From assembly GCA_017640615.1 (NCBI GenBank), contig JAEPQK010000002.1, forward strand, positions 620,001 through 684,000: DNA of 64,000 nt, written 5' to 3'. The notes under the pieces were generated by a model that was not told the DNA's origin, did no database searches, and saw only the letters and a program-made list of their open reading frames with translations. The position numbers and the translations under genes were made by a program. Positions 31,460-43,041 of the stretch are shown here, in pieces (positions within the stretch are counted from its first letter, which is position 1; each line of letters opens with the position of its first letter). The DNA comes from Rhizobiaceae bacterium. GTDB lineage: Bacteria > Pseudomonadota > Alphaproteobacteria > Rhizobiales > Rhizobiaceae.

Positions 31460-32494
31460 TTAGGGGCCGGACGCGTAGTCCACCACCGTGCGCAGGTTGA
31501 TTTCGCCGTCATAGGACGCATCGACATCGAAACGGACCAGCGAGAATTCGCCGCCGCGAAACAGCCACTCGCCGCGCGAGGAGGCATCACCCACACCGCG
31601 CCATTTCGACCATGAGTGCAGTGTCTTGGTGGCCGGGTCGAAGTCAGAATTGACCAACTCGCCGACCGACTTGAAGCCGATCACATAGATCGCATCGACC
31701 GGTTTTTCGAAATCGTCATCCTGGTAACGCACGTCCAGATGCGGCGTGGCGAAGGAGAGCAGGCGGAGCTCGTTGTAGCCGTCGCCGTAAAGGTAGACTT
31801 CCGATTCGTTGTAGGCGCCGCTGTTGCAGGGAAAGCGGAAGAGCCACGCCTTGTGCTCGGGATCGCTTGCGGTCTCGTAGGCGTAACGGAAGGCAAGTTC
31901 GTGGACGTCCGGTTCGCGCTCTTCGCGTGTGAGGTCGGCCATGCGCTGACAGGTCTCGGCAAATGCATCTTCGTAGAAAGCGACCGCGCGGTCGCGCAAC
32001 AATTCGGGCTGCGTGAGCACGGGCCCGCCATCGCAATTCGCGGGAACGGATTCCTCGAGGCTCGCGGTGGATGCGGAGAAACGCCCGCTGGTGATGCTGA
32101 GCGGTGTGAATGCGTCTGTCGCGATGTCCGGATTGGCCATTCTCAGGCTGTAGCAGCCGGAAAAGACGCGAACATTGCCGTCGCTCCCCTGCGCCTCGAT
32201 GGCGAGCGGAAGCTGATAGAGGATGCTGCCGGCAGCGCCTTCCTCGGCAACGCGTCCGGTGCGGACTATTACGCTTTCCGTGTCCGAAAAGCCGGCGGCA
32301 TAGTCTTCCAGAGAGGATGCCGGTGGCTCAGAGAAATAGCTCCAGGCGCGGGCATATTCCTTGCGGTTCACCGCGTTGTAGAGCGACTTGACCAGCGCCG
32401 CCGCGTCCGATCGGTCGTCGAGATAGACTTCGTCGGCCAACGCGCCGCTGCACGCCGTAGCCAGACCGCATGTGAGTACGAGAGCAAGCCGCAT
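31460..32494 (-). CDS. DUF1176-like secreted protein
   Basis: N-terminal signal MRLALVLTCGLATACSGALA; 'FPCNSGAYNESEVYLYGDGYNELRLLSFATPHLDV'. Confidence 0.6.
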   Translation of the reverse strand: MRLALVLTCGLATACSGALADEVYLDDRSDAAALVKSLYNAVNRKEYARAWSYFSEPPASSLEDYAAGFSDTESVIVRTGRVAEEGAAGSILYQLPLAIEAQGSDGNVRVFSGCYSLRMANPDIATDAFTPLSITSGRFSASTASLEESVPANCDGGPVLTQPELLRDRAVAFYEDAFAETCQRMADLTREEREPDVHELAFRYAYETASDPEHKAWLFRFPCNSGAYNESEVYLYGDGYNELRLLSFATPHLDVRYQDDDFEKPVDAIYVIGFKSVGELVNSDFDPATKTLHSWSKWRGVGDASSRGEWLFRGGEFSLVRFDVDASYDGEINLRTVVDYASGP

Positions 32495-32680
32495 GATTCT
32501 CCTCCGCCGCACCGAACACATCTTGCCCGAAAATGCGGCCACACTGCGCCCGCGGCAGGTCTGGCGCAAGAGCCGCTACGCCGATCATTAAAATGCCGAA
32601 TATCGGAGGGTAATTTCCTTAAGCCGAGTGGATTACGCTTAGGCCAGAGTAGGTGGACCGACCGAAAGGCGGGATTGGGA

Positions 32681-33163
32681 ATGAGTAAGGAACGCGATTT
32701 TGCATCGGTACTCGACCAGGTGATGGCCGACGCCGGTGACGCGCGGGACGACGCGCCCCGATCAACCACCCGGCTCGACCCCCTGTCGGTTGCCGAAGAG
32801 CTGTGTTCGGGAAAGATTGTCTTTTCTTCCGAGGAACTGGCGGCGAGGTACGCAGACGACATGGAAAATTCCGACGAAACCGAGGCCGAAAGCGCGAGGC
32901 CGAAGGTGCAGGCGCCGCCTCTGGTGCCCGGAGCGGACGCGCTGAACACAGATCGTGAATCGATTGCGCGCGAACTCGGTCTTGATGGCCGTTTCATCCC
33001 GCGTGACCTCGATGGTATTCGCCGCCGGTTTGCGGCGCGCAATCATCCCGATCTCGTAGCGCCGCATCTGCGTAGCGACGCCATGGTGCGTATGCAGACC
33101 GCAAACATGCTGATCGATGAGGCGAAAAAGAAGCGCAAAGGCGGTTTTTTCGCAAGGACCTAG
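32681..33163 (+). CDS. Hypothetical protein with degenerate J-domain-like C-terminus (HPD motif)
   Basis: 160 aa; 'LDGIRRRFAARNHPDLVAPHLRSDAMVRMQTANMLIDEAKKKRKG'. Start trimmed from the longer ORF. Confidence 0.72.
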   Translation: MSKERDFASVLDQVMADAGDARDDAPRSTTRLDPLSVAEELCSGKIVFSSEELAARYADDMENSDETEAESARPKVQAPPLVPGADALNTDRESIARELGLDGRFIPRDLDGIRRRFAARNHPDLVAPHLRSDAMVRMQTANMLIDEAKKKRKGGFFART

Positions 33164-34548
33164 TTAGACAGCAGCTTGCCTCGGCGGGTCCAGCGTATGA
33201 CGAGCATGAACGCCACGCTGGCCAGCCCGAAGAACAGTCCAAGCCATACGCCAACCCCATCCAGCCCGAAGTGGAAGGCGAGTACGTAGCTGAGCGGCAG
33301 GCCGATGCCCCAATAGCCGATCGCAGCAAGCACCATGGGAATGGCCGTGTCATGCAGCCCGCGCAGCATGCCGGACGCCACCGCCTGCGCCCCATCCACG
33401 ATCTGAAACAGGGCCGCCAGCGACAGATAGACGACCGCGGTTGTGACCACCGCTGTGTTCATCGGATCGTCAATGTCGATGAACGCGGAGATCGGCAGCC
33501 TCGGCATTGTAACCATCACGACCGCCATCAGCGCCATGAAACTGACGCCGATCACGAATGCGGCCCAGCCCGCACGCGCTACCGCCTCGTTGTCGCGCGC
33601 GCCAAATGCGCGACCGACCCGTACCGTGACTGCCTGCCCAATGCCCATCGGCACCATGAAGCTCACAGATGCGATCTGGATGGCGATGGCATGCGCCGCG
33701 AGCGCCACCGAACCGATGAGCCCCATCAGCAGCGTAGCGGCGTTGAAGATGGACACTTCGAAGACGAGAATGCCCGAGATCGGCGCGCCCAGCTTGAAAA
33801 GCTGGAAGAAGCGTGGCCAGTCGGCGCGCCAGAAACGCCCGAAAATGCGATATCGGCGAAATTGCCGCTCGAATATCACCACCACCGAGAGCCCCGCGAA
33901 CATGAGCGTGCTCGACAGCGTTGTGGCCAGTCCGGCGCCCACCAGCTCCAGCTTTGGAAAGCCGAGATTGCCGAACATCAGGCAATAATTGGCGAATGCG
34001 TTGAAGACCACCGCAACGCACACGATGGTCAGCGCCCAGCCGGGGCGTTCCAGCGCGGAGATGAAATTGCGCAGGATGACATAGCCGTAAAAGGGCAGGG
34101 TGGCCCACATCATGGTGCGCATATATTCGCCCGCGAGCGCGGACAGCCGGGGTTCCTGACCGAGCAGGACGAGCACCTCGCCGCCATGCCAGAAGAAGAG
34201 CCAGAGCGGCAGCGACAGAAAGCCTGCCAACCACAGTCCTTGCCGCACTGTGCGCCTGACGTCTCGAACGGAAAAACGGTTGCGGCCGAGCTCAGATGCG
34301 ATCATCGGCGACGTTGCGAGCATGAAGCCGAGACCGCCCATCATAGGACTGAAATAGAGGTTGCCGCCAAGCGCGCCTGCTGCCAGCGCGTCGGGGCCAA
34401 GCCTTCCCATCATCACCACGTCGGTCGTGGTCATGCCCATCTGGGCGAGGTTCGTCAGGATCATCGGCCAGGCGAGTTGCACCGTGGCCCGGATTTCCGC
34501 GAGCCAGGCGCTGCTTTGTCTTGCAGCATTCGAGGCCGCGGTCGTCAT
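33160..34548 (-). CDS. MATE family efflux transporter
   Basis: 'TVQLAWPMILTNLAQMGMTTTDVVMMGRLGPDALAAGALGGNLYF'; 12-TM. Start at MTTAASNAARQ. Confidence 0.92.
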   Translation of the reverse strand: MTTAASNAARQSSAWLAEIRATVQLAWPMILTNLAQMGMTTTDVVMMGRLGPDALAAGALGGNLYFSPMMGGLGFMLATSPMIASELGRNRFSVRDVRRTVRQGLWLAGFLSLPLWLFFWHGGEVLVLLGQEPRLSALAGEYMRTMMWATLPFYGYVILRNFISALERPGWALTIVCVAVVFNAFANYCLMFGNLGFPKLELVGAGLATTLSSTLMFAGLSVVVIFERQFRRYRIFGRFWRADWPRFFQLFKLGAPISGILVFEVSIFNAATLLMGLIGSVALAAHAIAIQIASVSFMVPMGIGQAVTVRVGRAFGARDNEAVARAGWAAFVIGVSFMALMAVVMVTMPRLPISAFIDIDDPMNTAVVTTAVVYLSLAALFQIVDGAQAVASGMLRGLHDTAIPMVLAAIGYWGIGLPLSYVLAFHFGLDGVGVWLGLFFGLASVAFMLVIRWTRRGKLLSN

Positions 34549-34688
34549 TGTAGGTCTCCGGTCAGAATCGGCTTCTATCTCCATCGACCGGCAATTCAAG
34601 CGCGATGATTTGGTCCAGCCAAATGGCACGCTGGAAAATATCCGGGACAACGACATTTTCACTGGCGGAATCAGTTCGCCGCCGGTAA

Positions 34689-36949
<2,261 letters not shown>

Positions 36950-37025
36950 CGGTCTGCGTTTCCGCTCCGCATGTACCGTCTATCTGTCGTGTTTCGCCCG
37001 AGCGTCAACGGCCCGGGCGGATGCC

Positions 37026-38372
37026 TCACTGTTCGGCGCTTGCCAGATATTTCTCAAGCCAGTGAATGTCGTAGTCGCCATTGGCGATGTCGCGGCTGTT
37101 CACCAGATCCTGGAACAGTGGCAATGTCGTCTTGATTCCGTCGACCACGAACTCGCCGAGCGCACGCCTGAGCCGCATCATGCATTCGACGCGGTTCGAG
37201 CCATGCACGATCAGCTTGCCGATCAGGCTGTCGTAGTAGGGTGGGATCTTGTAGCCGGAAAAAACGGCGGAATCGACGCGCACGCCAAGCCCGCCCGGCG
37301 TATGGAAATGCGACACCGTGCCTGGCGAAGGCGCAAAGGTCTTCGGGTCTTCGGCATTGATGCGGCACTCGATGGCATGGCCGTTGAACTGGACGTCTTT
37401 CTGCTCGACCGACAGGCCGGCGCCCGACGCCACCCTGATCTGCTCATGCACCAGATCGATGCCGGTGATTGCCTCCGTCACCGGGTGTTCCACCTGCAGG
37501 CGCGTGTTCATTTCGATGAAATAGAACTCGCCGTTTTCGTACAGGAATTCGATCGTGCCGGCGCCGGCATATTTCAGGTCCGACATCGCGTTGGCGACTG
37601 TCATGCCGATGCGAGAACGGTCGGCGGCGTTCAACGCCGGCGAATTCGCTTCTTCCCAGACCTTCTGGTGGCGGCGCTGCAACGAGCAGTCGCGCTCGCC
37701 CAGATGGATGGCCCGGCCATCGCCGTCGCCCACCACCTGCACTTCGATATGTCGCGGCTTTTCCAGATATTTCTCGATATAGACGGCGTCGTCGCCGAAG
37801 GCGGCTCCGGCTTCGGAGCGCGCGGTGGCCAGTGCAACGTCGATATCGTCTTCGTTGCGCGCGACCTTCATGCCGCGTCCGCCGCCGCCCGCCGACGCCT
37901 TGATGATGACGGGATAGCCGATTTCGGCTGCGATGCGCTTCGCCTCGGCGTCCTCGGTCACTGCACCGTCGGAGCCGGGAACGACCGGAATGGCCAGCCG
38001 CTTGGCAGTGCGCTTGGCCTCGATCTTGTCACCCATGACGCGGATATGATCCGCGCGGGGGCCAATGAAGGTGATGTTGTGCGCGTCCAGAATGTCGGCA
38101 AATTTTGCGTTTTCGGACAGGAAACCGTAGCCCGGATGCACAGCGTCCGCGCCGGTGATCTCGCAGGCAGCGACGATCTGGTGAATGTTCAGGTAGCTCT
38201 CGCGCGAGGGTGGAGGCCCGATGCAAACGCTTTCGTCGGCAAGCCGAACATGCATCGCCTCCGCATCGGCGGTCGAATGCACGGCGACCGTCTGAATGCC
38301 GAGTTCCTTGGCGGCTCGCAGAACGCGCAGCGCGATTTCACCGCGATTGGCGATCAGGATCTTGTGAAACAT
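37026..38372 (-). CDS. accC: Acetyl-CoA carboxylase biotin carboxylase subunit
   Basis: 'MFHKILIANRGEIALRVLRAAKELGIQTVAVHSTAD', 'FIEMNTRLQVEHPVTE'. Confidence 0.97.
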   Translation of the reverse strand: MFHKILIANRGEIALRVLRAAKELGIQTVAVHSTADAEAMHVRLADESVCIGPPPSRESYLNIHQIVAACEITGADAVHPGYGFLSENAKFADILDAHNITFIGPRADHIRVMGDKIEAKRTAKRLAIPVVPGSDGAVTEDAEAKRIAAEIGYPVIIKASAGGGGRGMKVARNEDDIDVALATARSEAGAAFGDDAVYIEKYLEKPRHIEVQVVGDGDGRAIHLGERDCSLQRRHQKVWEEANSPALNAADRSRIGMTVANAMSDLKYAGAGTIEFLYENGEFYFIEMNTRLQVEHPVTEAITGIDLVHEQIRVASGAGLSVEQKDVQFNGHAIECRINAEDPKTFAPSPGTVSHFHTPGGLGVRVDSAVFSGYKIPPYYDSLIGKLIVHGSNRVECMMRLRRALGEFVVDGIKTTLPLFQDLVNSRDIANGDYDIHWLEKYLASAEQ

Positions 38373-38381
38373 CCGGCCTGC

Positions 38382-38852
38382 CTATTCGATCACGACAAGC
38401 GGCTCGCCGAACTCGACTGGCTGCATGTCCTCGAAGAGTATTTCCTTGACCGTTCCGGCGCGCGGCGCGGGAATCTGGTTCATCGTCTTCATCGCTTCGA
38501 TGATGAGCAGCGTTTGCCCCTCGCGCACCGACTGGCCAACCTCGATGAAGGCCTTGGCGCCGGGCGAGGGCGCCATATAGGCGGTGCCCACCATGGGAGA
38601 GGTGACAGCGTTTTTGGAGGAGCTGGCCTTCGCCGCAGGCGCAGCCTCGGGCTTCTTTTCCTCCGCCGCGGGCGGCGCAGCATCGGCCACGGGAGCCGGC
38701 ACCGAATAGGTCTGAACCCCCTTTGCCTGGCGCGACACACGCACCTTCATCTCGCCGATTTCGACCTCGATCTCCGTCAGCTTGGTTTCGTTGAGGATGC
38801 CCGCGAGATCGCGGATCATCTGTTGGTCTATTTCAGACTTCCTGGTCGACAT
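38382..38852 (-). CDS. accB: Acetyl-CoA carboxylase biotin carboxyl carrier protein
   Basis: '[23 protein letters not shown]' biotinyl site; Ala/Pro linker. Confidence 0.96.
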   Translation of the reverse strand: MSTRKSEIDQQMIRDLAGILNETKLTEIEVEIGEMKVRVSRQAKGVQTYSVPAPVADAAPPAAEEKKPEAAPAAKASSSKNAVTSPMVGTAYMAPSPGAKAFIEVGQSVREGQTLLIIEAMKTMNQIPAPRAGTVKEILFEDMQPVEFGEPLVVIE

Positions 38853-38882
38853 TCCACCCCTGCCTTTGCCCGGATTATCAGG

Positions 38883-39323
38883 TTAGACCCGCGCGGCCAG
38901 CGCATGCAGCGCCATTATATAGCCCTGTGGGCCAAACCCGCAGATCATTCCCGTCGCCACCGGAGCTATCGTTGAATGGTGACGAAATGGTTCCCGTGCA
39001 TGAATATTGGAAAGATGCACTTCCGCCACCGGAAGTGGCGCTACAGCGCGTATCGCATCGTGCATCGCAATTGAAGTATGCCCATAGGCACCCGGATTGA
39101 GAATGATGCCGACAGCCTTCGAGCCTGCCTCCTGAATCCAGTCGACAAGCTCGCCTTCATGATTGGACTGCCGGAAATCCACCGCAAGGCCGAGCGGCTT
39201 GGCGGTGTCACGGCAATCCTCGCCGATCTCTTCCAGCGTCTTGCCGCCGTATATGCCGGGCTCGCGCTTGCCCAGCATGTTCAGGTTCGGCCCGTTGAGG
39301 ACGTAGACTGTTTTGGTCATCAA
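38883..39323 (-). CDS. aroQ: 3-dehydroquinate dehydratase, type II
   Basis: '[28 protein letters not shown]', '[18 protein letters not shown]'. Confidence 0.96.
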   Translation of the reverse strand: MMTKTVYVLNGPNLNMLGKREPGIYGGKTLEEIGEDCRDTAKPLGLAVDFRQSNHEGELVDWIQEAGSKAVGIILNPGAYGHTSIAMHDAIRAVAPLPVAEVHLSNIHAREPFRHHSTIAPVATGMICGFGPQGYIMALHALAARV

Positions 39324-39455
39324 TACTCTTTCGCGCGCAACAACCGGGCGCTTCGGCGCCTTCTATAAAGGGCATAGATTGCCGCGAAAAGTGCGCAAGG
39401 AGCAAGTGTGCCTGTCCACAGATGCGCGCTGCGTCAGGTGGCTAGCCGCTTTCGA

Positions 39456-40268
39456 CTAGCAGGTCGCGGCCTTGGTGCATGCAGCACGCGCGGCCTCGAT
39501 CCGCTCCGCCAGCGTTTCGCTGCCCTGTGCGCCGAAAATCACCTCGTCGCCCACGACATAGGACGGCGTGCCGGTAATCGCGAGTTCGCTTGCGAGCGCA
39601 TAGGTTTCGTTGAAGGCAGCCTCGATGGCGCTGTTTTTCATTTCTTCGCGCAGGGCGGTCTCATCGACGCCGAAGGACAGAGCGAGCGTGACGGCGTTGG
39701 ATTCATTGGCCCGGCCAGGGAAATCGAGCAGCGCCTCATGGAATTCGCCGTATTTCTCGGGTGCGAGCGCTCTGAACGCCATCGAAACCGCGTGCGCCTT
39801 GCGCGAATCGGGCCCGAGGATCGGAAATTCCTTCACCACGAAGCGCAGATCCGGGTCGTCAGCGATGAGCGCCTGCATGTCGTCGAGCGCGCGCCGGCAG
39901 TAACCGCAATTGTAGTCGAAGAACTCAACGATGGTGACCGACCCGTCGGGATTGCCCACCACGCCGTCATAGCTGGCGTTGAAGATCAGGTCCGCGGAGC
40001 TCTCGATCGCCTGCGTCTGCGCAAGCCGCTGCTCGGCATCCTGCTTGGCTTCCAGCGCCACCTGCACTTCTAGCATGATCTCGGGATTGGCGATCAGATA
40101 GTCGCGCACGATCGTTTCGATGCTTTCCCGGTCCATGCCGGCGGCAATCTCGGTGTTCGCGGAAGGCTTGCCGTTCAGCGTCGGCGCCATACCCGAAACA
40201 TAGCCGAACGCCAGCATGGCAAAGGAAAGGCCGATACCGGCGGCTCCGACAGCGATAGCTTTTTTCAT
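39456..40268 (-). CDS. DsbA family thiol:disulfide protein
   Basis: 'VTIVEFFDYNCGYCRRALDDM' CGYC motif, 'ITGTPSYVVGDEVIFG'; N-terminal signal anchor. Confidence 0.9.
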   Translation of the reverse strand: MKKAIAVGAAGIGLSFAMLAFGYVSGMAPTLNGKPSANTEIAAGMDRESIETIVRDYLIANPEIMLEVQVALEAKQDAEQRLAQTQAIESSADLIFNASYDGVVGNPDGSVTIVEFFDYNCGYCRRALDDMQALIADDPDLRFVVKEFPILGPDSRKAHAVSMAFRALAPEKYGEFHEALLDFPGRANESNAVTLALSFGVDETALREEMKNSAIEAAFNETYALASELAITGTPSYVVGDEVIFGAQGSETLAERIEAARAACTKAATC

Positions 40269-40318
40269 CTCATGGTTCCTGCTGGGTCGTTGAGCCGGTA
40301 TCTCCGGCTTGCGTGGCG

Positions 40319-41710
40319 CTATTTTGGCGCTTTGAAGTTGATGATGTCTTGCGCGCGCACCCAGGGCGGCGAACCGCGCTTCACTTTCTGCTGGGCGCGT
40401 GCCGCGAATATCTTGGCATCCTGGTATTTGCCTGCCTGAAAGTGGCCTTCAGCTGTCGCCAGTTCGGCAAGCCCGATTTCGCCGGTTTGACCATAGGCCT
40501 GGGCCAAATGCCGATAGCCGGTCACGAATTCCGGGTCGCGCGCAAGACCGATCTTGAGTTCCGAAATCGCCTCCTTCGGCGAGCCGGCGGCAAGCAGCGC
40601 CTGGCCGCGCAGCACGCGCAAGATGCCGTAGCGGCCGGGCTCGAGATTGACGGCTCTTCCGAAGGCGCGCGCGGCATCCGCAGGACGGTTCGCTTTCATC
40701 AGCACTTCGCCACGCAGCTCATGCAAGTAGGGGTTATTGGGCTGGGCCTTCAAAAGCGCATCGGTCTTCTTGAGCGCCGAAGCGGGGCTGCCGGTCAGAT
40801 AAGTGGCGATGGCATGGCCATAGCGTGCGCCGATACCGTTCGGGTCGTTGCGGAACATACGCTGTAATGCCCCGGCGCCTGACGTGTAGGCTGCGATTTT
40901 TGCACGCATCATATCGTGTCGCTGCTGCAGGGCAGGCGGGTCCTTGCGGTCATAGTGCGGACTTTGCCGGGCAACGCGCTCAAGATTGGCGATACGCTCA
41001 CGCGGTGTGGGGTGACTGATCTGGTAAGGATCGACCCGTGTGCCGGCAAGCGCTGCAGATTGCGAAAAGCGTTCGAAGGTGCGCAGCATGCCGCGCGCCG
41101 ACTGGCCTGTCTTTTCAAGATATTCCACGCCCAGACGGTCGGCGATGGTCTCTTCGCCGCGCTGGTAGCTCAAAAGGCCGCGCCGCGCGATTTCTGGCGC
41201 ACCCATCGCTACGCCTGCGCCAAGCTGGCTGAGACCCTTTGCGCCAGTTGTTGCGCCGGCAATGCCTGCACCGAGGCCAACAAGCGCACCCACGATGGCG
41301 ACGGTCCTAGCCCGGTCGAGCTCGCGCCGCAGCCGCTCCTGATGTCCACCGGCGATATGGCCGGCCTCATGCGCCAGAACGCCGATGATCTCGCCGGGCG
41401 TCTCCGCCATCGCCAGTGCACCAGTGTTGAAGAAAATCCGGCGGCCGGCAACGAAGGCATTGAAGCGCGGGTCGTTGACGAGCACGATTTCGACGCCGCG
41501 TTTGGAAAGGCCGGCGGCATCGAGGATGGGGGCGGCGTAGTCGCGCATCAGCGCTTCAATTTCAGCATCGCGCACGATCGGGACCGAGCGCTGCTGCGCC
41601 TCTGCCGCAAGGGGGGCGGCAAACGCGACGATGCCGGCCAGCGACGCCGTGGCCAGCTTGCGCATCGCCGCTCCGGCTGCGGGAAATCGATTGGCCAATG
41701 TTTCGAACAT
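40319..41710 (-). CDS. M48 family metalloprotease with C-terminal TPR-like region (BepA/YfgC-like)
   Basis: 'GVLAHEAGHIAGGHQERLRRELDRA' HEXXH; TPR-like repeats. Start approximate (41710 or 41665). Confidence 0.9.
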   Translation of the reverse strand: MFETLANRFPAAGAAMRKLATASLAGIVAFAAPLAAEAQQRSVPIVRDAEIEALMRDYAAPILDAAGLSKRGVEIVLVNDPRFNAFVAGRRIFFNTGALAMAETPGEIIGVLAHEAGHIAGGHQERLRRELDRARTVAIVGALVGLGAGIAGATTGAKGLSQLGAGVAMGAPEIARRGLLSYQRGEETIADRLGVEYLEKTGQSARGMLRTFERFSQSAALAGTRVDPYQISHPTPRERIANLERVARQSPHYDRKDPPALQQRHDMMRAKIAAYTSGAGALQRMFRNDPNGIGARYGHAIATYLTGSPASALKKTDALLKAQPNNPYLHELRGEVLMKANRPADAARAFGRAVNLEPGRYGILRVLRGQALLAAGSPKEAISELKIGLARDPEFVTGYRHLAQAYGQTGEIGLAELATAEGHFQAGKYQDAKIFAARAQQKVKRGSPPWVRAQDIINFKAPK

Positions 41711-41827
41711 GCGGCTTCCGTACTTGAAGGCGGAATCGATGGAAAGCGGCGCCTGCCGTTCTCGCCAACTTGTGAAGCTCACTTCATTCGGGCATTTGTG
41801 CGGCACATTGCATGCCCTGGAGCTTTC

Positions 41828-42979
41828 ATGCCGATTTCGTTGTCCCGCCGCGGCGCCGCCGAACCGTTTCACGCCATGGATGTGCTTGCCGCAGCGAACC
41901 GGCTCAAGACCGCCGGACACCCGGTGGTTTCGCTCGCGGTAGGCCAGCCTGGCGACCCAGCGCCGCAACGTGTGCGGGATGCCGCGCGCGCCGCACTCGA
42001 CAATGGCATCATCGGCTACACCGACGCGATGGGCGTTGCGCCGCTGCGGTCGGCAATATCCCGCCACTACGGCGAGAAATACGGCATCGATGTTCCCGAG
42101 ACGCGCATTGCAGTGACGACCGGCTCCTCAGCCGGTTTCAATCTGGCATTTCTGGCGATGTTCGATGCCGGAGATCGTGTCGCCACCGTACTTCCGGGCT
42201 ATCCAGCCTATCGCAACATCATGAACGCGCTCGGTCTCGACGTGGTCGAGATCGCCCATGAAGGGGCCGGTTACCTGACGGCGGCCCAGCTTGAGGCGGC
42301 ACATCGCGAGAAACCGCTGAAGGGTGTGCTTTTTGCTAGCCCCGCCAACCCTACAGGTGCGATCATTCCGGAAGATGAACTGCGGAAGTTGATCGCGACG
42401 GCGGCCGAGCTCGGAATTTCGGTGATTTCGGACGAAATCTATCATGGCCTGTCCTATGTCGGCCCCGACCACACGGCGCTCGCGATCGACAGCGATGTCG
42501 TCGTCATCAATTCCTTCTCGAAATATTACTGCATGACCGGCTGGCGCATCGGCTGGATGGTCTTGCCTGAAAGGCTGGTCAGGCAGGTCGAGTGCCTGCA
42601 GCAGAGCCTCTATATTTCCGCGCCCGCGCTGTCGCAGGCAGCCGCAATAGAGGCATTTTCGGTAACGGCTGAGCTGGAAGCGGTTAAGGCACGTTACGCC
42701 GAGAACCGTGCCGCGCTGATGAATGCCCTGCCGGAGTTGGGTTTCAGGATCGAAGCGCCGCTGGATGGCGCCTTCTACGCCTATTGCGATATCAGCCGGC
42801 ACAGCAATGACAGCATGGATTTCGCCCGCCGCATGTTGAACGAATGCCATGTGGCTATCACGCCGGGGCGCGATTTCGACCCGGGTGAGGGGAACCGCAC
42901 AGTGCGCCTTTCATATGCCGGATCCAACGACGATATCGCTCAGGCGATCGAGCGCCTGAGGGCTTGGTTGAAGAGTTAG
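41828..42979 (+). CDS. Pyridoxal-phosphate-dependent class I/II aminotransferase
   Basis: 'NSFSKYYCMTGWRIGWMVLP' PLP-lysine motif, 'FASPANPTGAIIPEDEL'. Start trimmed. Confidence 0.92.
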   Translation: MPISLSRRGAAEPFHAMDVLAAANRLKTAGHPVVSLAVGQPGDPAPQRVRDAARAALDNGIIGYTDAMGVAPLRSAISRHYGEKYGIDVPETRIAVTTGSSAGFNLAFLAMFDAGDRVATVLPGYPAYRNIMNALGLDVVEIAHEGAGYLTAAQLEAAHREKPLKGVLFASPANPTGAIIPEDELRKLIATAAELGISVISDEIYHGLSYVGPDHTALAIDSDVVVINSFSKYYCMTGWRIGWMVLPERLVRQVECLQQSLYISAPALSQAAAIEAFSVTAELEAVKARYAENRAALMNALPELGFRIEAPLDGAFYAYCDISRHSNDSMDFARRMLNECHVAITPGRDFDPGEGNRTVRLSYAGSNDDIAQAIERLRAWLKS

Positions 42980-42990
42980 AAGAACGCATT

Positions 42991-43018
42991 AAAAAACCGG
43001 AGCAAGCCCCGGTTTTTT
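42991..43018. terminator. Bidirectional intrinsic terminator between convergent aminotransferase and rne
   Basis: aaaaaaccgg-agcaagcc-ccggtttttt: symmetric stem with A tract and T tract. Confidence 0.85.
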
Positions 43019-43041
43019 AAATTCAAATTGGCATTCAAGTA

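Noticed and set aside
33271-34608. 445 aa + strand ORF opposite the MATE transporter
   Set aside because: Low-complexity His/Arg/Glu-rich product and full overlap with a confident MATE gene.
37062-38975. 637 aa + strand ORF opposite accC/accB
   Set aside because: Shadow ORF antisense to clearly conserved accC/accB; His/Asp/Val-rich antisense composition typical of high-GC genomes.
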